From the IMG/VR virus record IMGVR_UViG_3300032053_000231, positions 1 to 36,867 of that record: a stretch of 36,867 nucleotides of DNA, one strand, 5' to 3'. Shown piece by piece: positions 24,168 to 30,942 of the stretch. Every line of letters starts with the position of its first letter. Within the stretch, counting starts at the first letter, position 1. Source of the stretch: a virus. The position numbers and the translations under genes are program-made. The notes under the pieces are model-generated. The model searched no databases. It saw only the letters and a program-made list of their open reading frames with translations, and was not told where the DNA came from.

Positions 24168-25327
24168 TTATTTGGCTTTAAAATCGTTTCCCATACGTGC
24201 TCTGCAATTGCTTTCATCATCAGAGGAGGAACAGCTCTTCCGATGCGCTCCCATTGTTTACTATACGTTCCTGTTAATATATAATCAGAAGGGAATGAGC
24301 TTATCACTTTTAATTCAGGGATGCTTAGTTTTCTCAATGCTTTTTCAGAATCGTCGAACTCTACTTCTACAAGCCCATTTGCAAGCCCCTTATATTGTGA
24401 AAGAATAGTTGGCGACACGTCTTTTGATGAATCAGCAAATAATTTAGTTTCATCATTTCTGTCTTTATGAGAAGCGTTTACTCCATGTCTGACTACTTTA
24501 TATCTTCTCTGAACACCAAGACCGTCAGCTAAAACAGTAAAGCACACGCCATTTTTCTGTACTCTTCTTGGTTCTTTTTCTCCAAATGCTTTTATGGTTG
24601 CTTCGATGCACTCAATATCATTTAGTGCTTCCCCAAGAGAAACTATTTCGTTTAAGGGTTTAGGATAAGTAATATCTGCTTTTAAATCCTTTCTAACACC
24701 TATAAAAATTGTTCTTTCTCTATTTTGCGGAACTCCATAATTTTTTGCATTTATAACTTTATATCTGACGTTGTAACCGCAATTAACGAGCGAATGATAA
24801 ATTGTATCTTCTTCTCCACCAAACATATTAAATTGGTCGCTACCTAATAAATCCTTTGACGCACCTGACGTTAATCCCGCAACGTTTTCACAAATAAAAA
24901 CTTTTGGTTGTAATCCATTTAAAATTCTTGTAAATTCAAAAAATAAATCGTCCGTTCTTTGTTCTGTATCAGAATATTTTTTTATTTGTCCCCACATTTC
25001 TTCTTTTTTTCCCGCAATAGAAAAGCTGCTGCAAGGTGGTGAACCGTCCAAAATATCTAATTCTCCTTTTTTAAGTCCTATTTTATTTAAAATTTCTTCG
25101 GCAGTTAGCTCTCTAATGTCTTGTGGGAAAATAGGTGTATCAGGATAATTTGCTCTATATGTTTCCTGAGCAGCGGGTATAAATTCGCTCATAGCTAAAA
25201 CGTCTCCACCTGCCAATCTATAACCTGTTGACGAACCGCCTCCGCCTGCAAATGTTGAAACGGCAGTAAATAATTTTTTTGCAGATTGCTCTCTTACAAA
25301 ATTCATATCATAAATAAATGGCTTCAT
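24164..25327 (-). CDS. DNA cytosine-5 methyltransferase with Arg in motif X (predicted carboxymethyltransferase)
   Basis: 387 residues, full set of C5-MTase motifs: I FAGGGGSSTG (26-35), IV GSPPCSSFS with catalytic Cys99, VI ENVAGL (147-152), VIII QNRERTIFIG (201-210), IX RKLSIPELKVISSFP (332-346) and X QWERIGRAVPPLM (358-370). The target-recognition region is between about 212 and 331; the site it reads is unknown. Motif X normally reads GNAV or GNSV; here Asn is Arg364 (AGA, 24236-24238). I recall that a basic residue at the matching Asn374 of M.MpeI let that enzyme use carboxy-SAM and form 5-carboxymethylcytosine. The gene is coupled by ATGA to chorismate mutase and sits downstream of cmoA, so I predict a cytosine carboxymethyltransferase. 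Plain methylation remains possible. Confidence 0.9.
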   Translation of the reverse strand: MKPFIYDMNFVREQSAKKLFTAVSTFAGGGGSSTGYRLAGGDVLAMSEFIPAAQETYRANYPDTPIFPQDIRELTAEEILNKIGLKKGELDILDGSPPCSSFSIAGKKEEMWGQIKKYSDTEQRTDDLFFEFTRILNGLQPKVFICENVAGLTSGASKDLLGSDQFNMFGGEEDTIYHSLVNCGYNVRYKVINAKNYGVPQNRERTIFIGVRKDLKADITYPKPLNEIVSLGEALNDIECIEATIKAFGEKEPRRVQKNGVCFTVLADGLGVQRRYKVVRHGVNASHKDRNDETKLFADSSKDVSPTILSQYKGLANGLVEVEFDDSEKALRKLSIPELKVISSFPSDYILTGTYSKQWERIGRAVPPLMMKAIAEHVWETILKPNK

Positions 25328-25590
25328 AATTCTTGTTGGATTTTAATGCTGTATTTGTGTATTGTGTTATAGATTTCTGTTATAAAATTTTCGTCGTAAC
25401 CAAATGACGCTATCGTTTTTATTTTTTCTTGCAATAATTCATCGAACCTTTTTTCATCAATGATTGGAATGTTATTTTGTTTTTTGAAAGTTCCAATATA
25501 TTTAGAAATTATCATTCTCTCTATTAATGCATCAATAATTTTATTATCAACGCCATCAATTCGTTTTCTATATTTTTCTAACTCTGACAT
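25324..25590 (-). CDS. Chorismate mutase, AroQ class
   Basis: 88 residues, a free-standing AroQ domain. Aligned without gaps to E. coli chorismate mutase (recalled, offset three), the active-site residues Arg11, Arg28, Lys39, Asp48, Arg51, Ser84 and Gln88 are present as Arg8, Arg25, Lys36, Asp45, Arg48, Ser81 and Gln85. Glu52, which touches the chorismate hydroxyl, is Phe49. It converts chorismate to prephenate in the cytoplasm. It starts directly at the stop of the CmoA-like gene with no gap and overlaps the methyltransferase by four bases. Since CmoA consumes prephenate, its likely job is to feed carboxy-SAM synthesis. Confidence 0.88.
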   Translation of the reverse strand: MSELEKYRKRIDGVDNKIIDALIERMIISKYIGTFKKQNNIPIIDEKRFDELLQEKIKTIASFGYDENFITEIYNTIHKYSIKIQQEL

Positions 25591-26226
25591 TTATTTTATT
25601 GCTATTAGTCCTACGAAGTTATAAGATTGCCAAAAAGATGTTATAGTTTTAAATCCTGCTGACTGTAATAGGTGAATATTTTGTTGCATCGAGTTGGGTT
25701 TCATTATATATCTTAAATCTTTTTCTTTCTTAATTATTTCTTCTTCTGTAAAGTGATTGCCTTTGTAGTCATAATGACTAAAGGATAAAACTTCTTGCAT
25801 CATTCCATTTTCCTGATAAATTTTTTCGCAAAGAATAAAAGCTCCGCCACTATTCAGCCCATCATAAACGGTTTTACAAAAGTTTTCTCTACTCATTCTG
25901 TTTAAAAATTGCATTGTAAATATTGAATAAACAATACAAGCGTTTTTTACTTCAAATTCCCCATTCAAATCAATATTTTTAAACTCTATTTCACTATCCT
26001 TCTCAGGCATTAATTTAGCATTGTCATATCCTATTTTTAAATTTGGATACTTAATAGATTTTAATAATTTACCTGTGGAGCAACCCAAATCGTAAATGGC
26101 AGTGTCTTTTGTAATGAAATATTCCGACATTGATAAAATGGTATTTATTAATACGTCATAATTTGGGATTGATTTTGATATATGTTCATCAAAATCTTTT
26201 ATGGTATTAAAATCAAACTTGTTCAT
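25591..26226 (-). CDS. cmoA: CmoA-like carboxy-S-adenosylmethionine synthase
   Basis: 211 residues from ATG 26226; a TTG start at 26268 would add 14 residues outside the conserved domain. Text parallels E. coli CmoA (recalled): IPNYDVLINTILSMSEYF to SVPGYSNII, YDLGCSTG (45-52) to YDLGCSLG, FTMQFL (103-108) to FTLQFL, YDGLNSGGAFILCEKI to YQGLNPGGALVLSEKF, FWQSYNFVGLIAIK (198-211) to WFQCFNFGSLVALK. CmoA makes carboxy-SAM from SAM and prephenate. One caution: the position of E. coli Arg199 reads Glu168 inside KKEK. No cmoB-like tRNA gene is seen here, so the product is probably used by the DNA methyltransferase two genes on. Confidence 0.85.
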   Translation of the reverse strand: MNKFDFNTIKDFDEHISKSIPNYDVLINTILSMSEYFITKDTAIYDLGCSTGKLLKSIKYPNLKIGYDNAKLMPEKDSEIEFKNIDLNGEFEVKNACIVYSIFTMQFLNRMSRENFCKTVYDGLNSGGAFILCEKIYQENGMMQEVLSFSHYDYKGNHFTEEEIIKKEKDLRYIMKPNSMQQNIHLLQSAGFKTITSFWQSYNFVGLIAIK

Positions 26227-26237
26227 GTCGGAAGATG

Positions 26238-26269
26238 CAAATTTAATACTTAACTTGCTATTTGGCAAG
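26238..26269 (-). promoter_or_regulatory. Possible promoter for the carboxy-SAM cassette
   Basis: On the minus strand, TAAATTTG (26245-26238) fits the Bacteroidota -7 element. CTTG (26269-26266) lies 20 bases upstream, one mismatch from the -33 TTTG. A transcript from here would have a leader of only a few bases before ATG 26226, which is unusual. A five-base hairpin (CTTGC and GCAAG) overlaps it. Confidence 0.35.
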
Positions 26270-26287
26270 CGTTGTTAATAACATTTT

Positions 26288-26956
26288 TTATCCTTTAAAA
26301 TAATCGTTAATTATATTGATTGCCTCTTGTGCGCCCATCGCCAAGCAAGCTCTATACCCAAATTTATTTAATTTGTCAATCACCTCTAACTGTTCATCAG
26401 ATGCCTTTCCTTTTGCTTTAACTACCTTTCCTGCTTGTTTTCCTTTTTGAACTATTCTTTTATGCTCATTCGCTTTCAGCTCTATAAATAAAGCAAAATA
26501 AATTATTTTTCTAACTATTATTCCACCTTCATTAAAATTTCTAAATTTAGGATGACAAATTACAAAATCTGGCAAACCCTTTAGATTCCCCATGAGTGAA
26601 AACTTATAACGTTCAAACGGACTCCTTTTCCCTTCCGAGGCAGGGTGAAACCAAACTACATCAGGATAATTTGATTTTAAAAAATTAACTACTTTAATAT
26701 GCTCGACATCTTCGTGAGTTAGGAACGAAAAGAACGGATTTTTTTGATTTATTTTTGGATTATATACGTCTGAATTATTTGATTTTACAATCGGTCTTTG
26801 AACTAAAGTTTGTTTTACATTACTATTTTGTTTAACTACCTTTTCATTTAATATTTTATTTTTTGGGAGCTTAGGTTGTTTGCTTTCAATGGGAACTAAT
26901 TTTCCGTCAACCATTGTGAAACCAAGTGCCTTTAAACTTTTAGCGTCAAGAGCCAT
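26288..26956 (-). CDS. VRR-NUC domain nuclease
   Basis: 222 residues. The N-terminal 70 residues are basic and probably flexible. The C-terminal domain reads HPASEGKRS (104-112), LMGNLKGLPDFVICHP (121-136), LFIELKA (156-162), and ends with a helical ASDEQLEVIDKLNKFGYRA. PD (129-130) and ELK (159-161) form the PD-(D/E)XK core of VRR-NUC enzymes. In phages these are often resolvase or recombination nucleases acting on branched DNA. It lies one intergenic gap (61 bases) upstream of cmoA. Confidence 0.8.
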   Translation of the reverse strand: MALDAKSLKALGFTMVDGKLVPIESKQPKLPKNKILNEKVVKQNSNVKQTLVQRPIVKSNNSDVYNPKINQKNPFFSFLTHEDVEHIKVVNFLKSNYPDVVWFHPASEGKRSPFERYKFSLMGNLKGLPDFVICHPKFRNFNEGGIIVRKIIYFALFIELKANEHKRIVQKGKQAGKVVKAKGKASDEQLEVIDKLNKFGYRACLAMGAQEAINIINDYFKG

Positions 26957-26962
26957 GTAAAA

Positions 26963-27148
26963 TTAATTAAGACAAATATCAATGCCCGTATCATTAAATA
27001 ATTCCGCTTTATCCAAAGGAACTCCTTCTATGACGTATCTTGTTACGTGGTCTATTTTTAAAGATGAAACTTGAGGAAATGGCTGTTTCTCCCATTCTTC
27101 CCAAGTTAAGGTTACTGTTGTTATATTTCTAACTGTATTTATTTTCAT
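26963..27148 (-). CDS. Hypothetical 61-residue protein
   Basis: Small soluble protein six bases upstream of the VRR-NUC gene. A beta-type N-terminus (INTVRNITTVTLTWEEWEKQ) and a middle with DHVTRYVIEGVPLDKAELF. One Cys near the end. No family recognised. It belongs to a run of short early-type phage genes between 26963 and 28835. Confidence 0.55.
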   Translation of the reverse strand: MKINTVRNITTVTLTWEEWEKQPFPQVSSLKIDHVTRYVIEGVPLDKAELFNDTGIDICLN

Positions 27149-27164
27149 GTTTATTTTTTTTTAT

Positions 27165-27473
27165 TTAAAATTCATCATGACACCAAACAGGTGTTTTTTC
27201 ACCAACATAAGCGCCACTAACATTAAAACCAAAATACTCAGAAGCTAATTCACGCTTTTTACTTTCGATAGTTTCGCCTTCTTCCAATTCATCTTCACTA
27301 ACTTCAGTGTCTTTCATGAGTATTTCAATACATTTTTTGACCGAATAAACAAGTCGTGGAACGGAATTAAAATCTTTGCAAACTCCAATTACAGCATCAT
27401 CAAGACCGACTGCTATTCCATCAGTAAACGTATCCTGTTCGTATTGTTCAAGTATCTGTTCTAATTTTTTCAT
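27165..27473 (-). CDS. Hypothetical 102-residue phage protein
   Basis: Soluble and acidic. The N-terminus is helical (KKLEQILEQYEQDT). The middle reads GLDDAVIGVCKDFNSVPRLVYSVKKCIEIL and the end FNVSGAYVGEKTPVWC. I associate this layout, DDA.IGV...PRLVYSV..CIE and F.V.GAYVGEKTP, with a small family widespread in phages, function unknown. Three Cys lie in it. No catalytic motif. Confidence 0.65.
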   Translation of the reverse strand: MKKLEQILEQYEQDTFTDGIAVGLDDAVIGVCKDFNSVPRLVYSVKKCIEILMKDTEVSEDELEEGETIESKKRELASEYFGFNVSGAYVGEKTPVWCHDEF

Positions 27474-27476
27474 AAT

Positions 27477-27773
27477 TTATTTTTTCTTTTTATTAAATCT
27501 ATTTCTCCAAATAGGCAAAACGTTTTCTGCATACAATATTCCAAAATGCCAATACGCATTTGCAAAAGTGGTTAACGGAACATGAATTTTAAAATCATAA
27601 TATTGTAATTTACCGACCTTAACACCTTTTTTTTCTTCTGTATCGTACACATAACTTTCATTTGCTACCTTTAACGTTTTCCTAAGCGCTTCCGCCTCTT
27701 TAGTCGGTAGACATAATTCTAACGGATAATTTTCTATAAATTCCTTTTTGTTCATGTACTTCATGTCTTTCAT
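27477..27773 (-). CDS. Hypothetical 98-residue basic protein
   Basis: Soluble and basic, ending WRNRFNKKKK. There are three Met choices at the front (residues 1, 4 and 7); the first gives a gap of 12 bases to the upstream gene and was kept. The middle has EAEALRKTLKVANESYVY and a strand-rich KVGKLQYYDFKIHVPL. No family recognised. Confidence 0.55.
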   Translation of the reverse strand: MKDMKYMNKKEFIENYPLELCLPTKEAEALRKTLKVANESYVYDTEEKKGVKVGKLQYYDFKIHVPLTTFANAYWHFGILYAENVLPIWRNRFNKKKK

Positions 27774-27785
27774 ATAGTTAAAATT

Positions 27786-28136
27786 TTAAATGTCAAAATT
27801 CATTTTTATTTGGTTTCGCATCAACTTCTCAATCTCATGTCTTTCTTTGTATAATTTTCCACGAAGCTCGACGTTCTTCTCCTGTAACTTGCGACGTGAC
27901 CGAGTTATGGACTCTGGTGTTGCTAATTTTCCCAAGTATAACATTTCTTTAATTTTGTCAAAGCTATAATCTCCTTTAGCACCTTGTTTTTCCCATACCC
28001 TTACAATTAAAATATTATCATCGTCCCGTGCTTCTAAATCTTTTTTTATAACTTGAGCTACGGTTGGCATTATCTTTAAAATCTTTTCAATAAAGTCCTG
28101 ATAATCTTCGTTTGTTTTTAGTTTTTGTTTTTTCAT
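27786..28136 (-). CDS. Small phage protein, tandem paralogue A
   Basis: 116 residues from ATG 28136; the frame could extend to TTG 28157, but that would enter the upstream gene. It shares with its neighbour RDDDN-ILIV, a PESI.RSRRKLQE segment, NVELRGKLYKER and the ending MRNQIKMNFD, so the two are tandem duplicates. The RR-rich helix could bind nucleic acid. The pattern (RDDDN....W, PESI.R.RRKIQE.NPELRG) is familiar from many phages, as a protein of unknown function. Confidence 0.65.
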   Translation of the reverse strand: MKKQKLKTNEDYQDFIEKILKIMPTVAQVIKKDLEARDDDNILIVRVWEKQGAKGDYSFDKIKEMLYLGKLATPESITRSRRKLQEKNVELRGKLYKERHEIEKLMRNQIKMNFDI

Positions 28137-28137
28137 A

Positions 28138-28461
28138 TTATTTATTTTCTGTATCAAAATTCATTTTTATTTGGTTTCGGATAACCCTCTCTGTCCGTTG
28201 CCTCTCATAGTATAGCTCACCTCTCAACTCAGGGCACTTCTGCTGAATCTTCCTTCTCACCCGAATTATACTTGCAGGAATAGACAAATCGCCATTTAAA
28301 AGCCTCTCTTCAAACTCAGCGTATGATTTATTTTCTTTATTAATTTGAATATTCCAAATGGCAAGTATCAAAACGTTATCATCATCCCTGCTCTTCTCGT
28401 TTGTTTTGAGCACTGACAAAACTAATGGCATTGTCTTTATGACGTTACTGATAAAATCCAT
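28138..28461 (-). CDS. Small phage protein, tandem paralogue B
   Basis: 107 residues, one base upstream of paralogue A's start. The shared core is RDDDNVLILAIWN, PASIIRVRRKIQQKCPELRGELYYER and RNQIKMNFD. The paralogues differ most in the N-terminal 20 residues and in the loop after the first Trp. Two copies side by side suggest either a recent duplication or a working heterodimer; sequence divergence points to an older duplication. Function unknown. Confidence 0.65.
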   Translation of the reverse strand: MDFISNVIKTMPLVLSVLKTNEKSRDDDNVLILAIWNIQINKENKSYAEFEERLLNGDLSIPASIIRVRRKIQQKCPELRGELYYERQRTERVIRNQIKMNFDTENK

Positions 28462-28463
28462 TA

Positions 28464-28835
28464 TTAAATATAACTAACCATTAAAATAATTACCACCGCA
28501 TGAAAAAATTGGTCAGCGCCAAATATTATCCAATGCCATTTATTAGCAGGGCTTTGTAAAGATGGAAACCAACCATTCATTCTGCCTTTCCATAAGTCAA
28601 TTAAGAAATGTGTCATCATCTGAAATGAAAGTAGATTCCAATATAAAGGCTCATTCATTGGCAGAAAAAATCCTAAAACAATCCCCATTAAAATAGTATG
28701 AACCAATGCGTGAGCTAAAATAGGTATTATAGGTCTGCCTAAACGTTTAGCATTTAACATCCAAGAGGTTGATAAATGAGTGAAGTCCGCCAAAAAATGA
28801 CAGAAAAATAATAATATTAATAATGTTGTTTTCAT
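28464..28835 (-). CDS. DUF3307-like membrane protein
   Basis: 123 residues, mostly hydrophobic, with about four membrane segments. Motifs of the DUF3307 family are visible: CHFLADF (12-18), HALVHTILM, THFLIDLWKGR and DQFFHAVVIIL. The conserved His and Asp in membrane-facing positions are typical of this family, whose role is unknown; it occurs in bacteria, phages and conjugative elements. It sits inside the replication/recombination block, two bases from neighbours on each side. Confidence 0.75.
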   Translation of the reverse strand: MKTTLLILLFFCHFLADFTHLSTSWMLNAKRLGRPIIPILAHALVHTILMGIVLGFFLPMNEPLYWNLLSFQMMTHFLIDLWKGRMNGWFPSLQSPANKWHWIIFGADQFFHAVVIILMVSYI

Positions 28836-28837
28836 AT

Positions 28838-29533
28838 TTAAAATAAACTTGCTTGGTCTTCGTTTTTAATCGGTTTATTATTTTTAGGTTTTTTATCAAT
28901 TACTTTTGTTACTTCATGAACTTCATTTTTAATTTCAGGTATGGTTATTTCAGCATTCAGTTCAAGTTTATCTTCTTCAGGTTTTAAAATAACTTTCGGA
29001 GGTTCTTGCTCAATTATTTTTTGAATAGGCTCTACAACATCTTTAACCACAAAATCAATTTTTGCTTTTTCGTATTCTCTTTGATATTTTACTAATTCGT
29101 TATTTTCAACTAATTTATATTTTTGAAAATTTTCACGTTTCTCAAAACAGGTTTCGTTAAAGTAGTACCAAAAATGCGTATCAGTTATCGGAACATTTAT
29201 CCACTTATGGTTGTTTCCATTCATTAAGCGCCAATAATTGTCAGCAACTAAAGTGTATTTATCGTAATCATTTAATTCGTTATATTTGGAATAATTTTCT
29301 AATGCCTTTTGGTTTTTAGCAACTCCAATTTTTAGCAACGCATTCTGAACTCTTTGCTGTTTCTGCAATAGCTCCTGCTTTTGTTTTTCATTTAAAGAAA
29401 ATCTTAATTGAAGTAGGCTTGCCATCTGTTCTTTTGAAATTTTATTTTGCTTGGTAGGTAAATCATGAGCCTCAGACTTCTCATTTAGAAAGCCGTAATT
29501 CTCAGGCATCTTTTTTAGCCTCTCATTAAACAT
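28838..29533 (-). CDS. Hypothetical protein ending in a beta-clamp-binding-like motif
   Basis: 231 residues: a helical N-terminus (MASLLQLRFSLNEKQKQELLQKQQ), a central domain with YNELNDYDKYTLVADNYWRL, and a flexible acidic/Pro/Lys C-terminal tail. The last five residues are QASLF (227-231), very close to the bacterial sliding-clamp-binding consensus QL(S/D)LF, on a disordered tail as in many clamp-binding proteins. It is next to the putative annealing protein, so a replication or recombination role through the host clamp is plausible. No enzyme motif seen. Confidence 0.6.
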   Translation of the reverse strand: MFNERLKKMPENYGFLNEKSEAHDLPTKQNKISKEQMASLLQLRFSLNEKQKQELLQKQQRVQNALLKIGVAKNQKALENYSKYNELNDYDKYTLVADNYWRLMNGNNHKWINVPITDTHFWYYFNETCFEKRENFQKYKLVENNELVKYQREYEKAKIDFVVKDVVEPIQKIIEQEPPKVILKPEEDKLELNAEITIPEIKNEVHEVTKVIDKKPKNNKPIKNEDQASLF

Positions 29534-29536
29534 TTT

Positions 29537-30505
29537 TTAATTTGCCTTATTATTTTTTCTTTTTTCAATTGCTTCGCCCAAGTTTATTTTTTTTGATTCA
29601 TCTTTTACTTCTTCGTTTTCTTCAACCACAACATGAGCTATTTCAGTAATAGCATTATTATCTGTTACTATATTGTTTGACTGATTTATGATTGGTAAAT
29701 CACCCAATTGTTTTGATGCTTTACTAATTGCATTAGGTTTAGCCATTGAGAATGCTGAAGCAAGAGTAGTATCTTTTTCTTTGATAGCGGTTGCAATTCC
29801 ACGTAAGTCAAAAACATCATCACGAGTTAAATCTTCAACTGTTTTTTTGTCAAAAAGCGCTAAAATATTTCTTTCAGGAACACCTTGTTTTATGAAACTT
29901 TCAACGGTATCTTTTCTTATTGTTTCAAAATCTGCCGTTTCACCCATAACAATTTTTCTAATTTCATTTTGGATACGAGATGTAATGGCTTCAGGAATAA
30001 CTTTAAAAATTGCATTACGAAGTGCAATCGAACACGCTGCCATACTCTCTAAAATTTGCATATCTTCACTAATTATTTTCCCTCCCGCATCAGTTATTTT
30101 TCGGATTGCTTCTATACTATAAGCCACGTTATTTTCCAAATCCCAGCATATACCTCTTGCAGTAACAGCTTTTCCATCATTTGAAATTATGCTTGCCGAT
30201 GAGCGAATGTTCCCGTAACAACTTGTGATTATAGTTGCTAATTTAATGGATGCGCCCCTAATGGTTTTTCCTTCTTTAACCACAGAGTAAAAGCAGTTAT
30301 CGGCAGTTTCTTTATCCTGAGTGGCAAGAAACAAAATATTTTTTAAAGACTTTGCTAAGTCACGGGGAAATTTTCGAGCCGTTGATACCGCAACATCAAT
30401 TTCTGCACGAGCACCTTCAGAGGCTTCTGATGGATTTATTGTTATTGGTTTTTCAACTATCTCATTGATGTGGTCTAAGTTTCCTAATTCTTTTGTGAAG
30501 TCCAT
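29537..30505 (-). CDS. Putative single-strand annealing / recombination protein
   Basis: 322 residues. ARAEIDVAVSTARKFPRDL, TADNCFYSVVKEGKTIRGASIKLA, YGNIRSSASII, ACSIALRNAIFKVIP and a C-terminal DVFDLRGIATAIKEKD follow the pattern of a protein family very common in phages and often annotated as a RecT-like or DNA-annealing recombinase; I know it from memory and do not hold the functional name firmly. It is one small gene away from an Fe-S exonuclease, the usual partner of annealing proteins. The leader carries AACCAAAAATC seven bases before ATG. Confidence 0.6.
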   Translation of the reverse strand: MDFTKELGNLDHINEIVEKPITINPSEASEGARAEIDVAVSTARKFPRDLAKSLKNILFLATQDKETADNCFYSVVKEGKTIRGASIKLATIITSCYGNIRSSASIISNDGKAVTARGICWDLENNVAYSIEAIRKITDAGGKIISEDMQILESMAACSIALRNAIFKVIPEAITSRIQNEIRKIVMGETADFETIRKDTVESFIKQGVPERNILALFDKKTVEDLTRDDVFDLRGIATAIKEKDTTLASAFSMAKPNAISKASKQLGDLPIINQSNNIVTDNNAITEIAHVVVEENEEVKDESKKINLGEAIEKRKNNKAN

Positions 30506-30550
30506 TTGGTTTGATTTTTGGTTTTAATTATTAATTTTTTTATTCCCTTT

Positions 30551-30895
30551 TTAAAATATTCCAAGTTCCATTTTGTAATCGTTTTCTTTTATGTCTGCAA
30601 AATATAATTTTTTAAGTTCATCGTATTCATCTTTTGAAATGTCAAATTCGTATGCGCCTGAATTATTTGGATTTGGTTTGTAGATAGAATCAATTAAAAC
30701 AAAAACGGTTATTATAGGATTAATTTCTCTGATTCTTAATAATCCAATTTTATCATTCCAAATTTCCCAAACACCTCTTTGATTTTGCGTTCCGACTGCA
30801 ATCGTTCGGTTTCTTTTGGACTCAAAACTCAAACAGCTTTCTTTAAAGCCCTGAATTGCTATTTCTTTGGTCATTAACTTTTTAATTTCTTCCAT
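30551..30895 (-). CDS. Hypothetical 114-residue protein
   Basis: Lies between the exonuclease and annealing-type genes. A helical N-terminus (EEIKKLMTKEIAIQGFKES) leads to a beta-rich middle (IGLLRIREINPIITVFVLIDSIY) and an acidic helical C-terminus (YEFDISKDEYDELKKLYF). One Cys. I do not recognise the family. Given its neighbours it may be an accessory factor for recombination. Confidence 0.55.
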   Translation of the reverse strand: MEEIKKLMTKEIAIQGFKESCLSFESKRNRTIAVGTQNQRGVWEIWNDKIGLLRIREINPIITVFVLIDSIYKPNPNNSGAYEFDISKDEYDELKKLYFADIKENDYKMELGIF

Positions 30896-30942
30896 ATAAA
30901 TTTACGAATTTGACGTGTCTTTACAGCCATTGTTAATAATTT

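Noticed and set aside
24164-25327. Restriction-modification system
   Set aside because: No restriction endonuclease gene is adjacent; the PD-(D/E)XK genes at 21829 and 26288 look like MmcB-like and VRR-NUC types, not restriction partners.
25591-26226. Ordinary small-molecule methyltransferase instead of CmoA
   Set aside because: Similarity follows CmoA along the whole length, including the FTMQFL, LNSGG and C-terminal NF..LIAIK segments, and chorismate mutase next door supplies its co-substrate.
29688-30122. 144-codon plus-strand frame opposite the annealing-type gene
   Set aside because: Low-complexity antisense shadow of the well-supported minus-strand gene.
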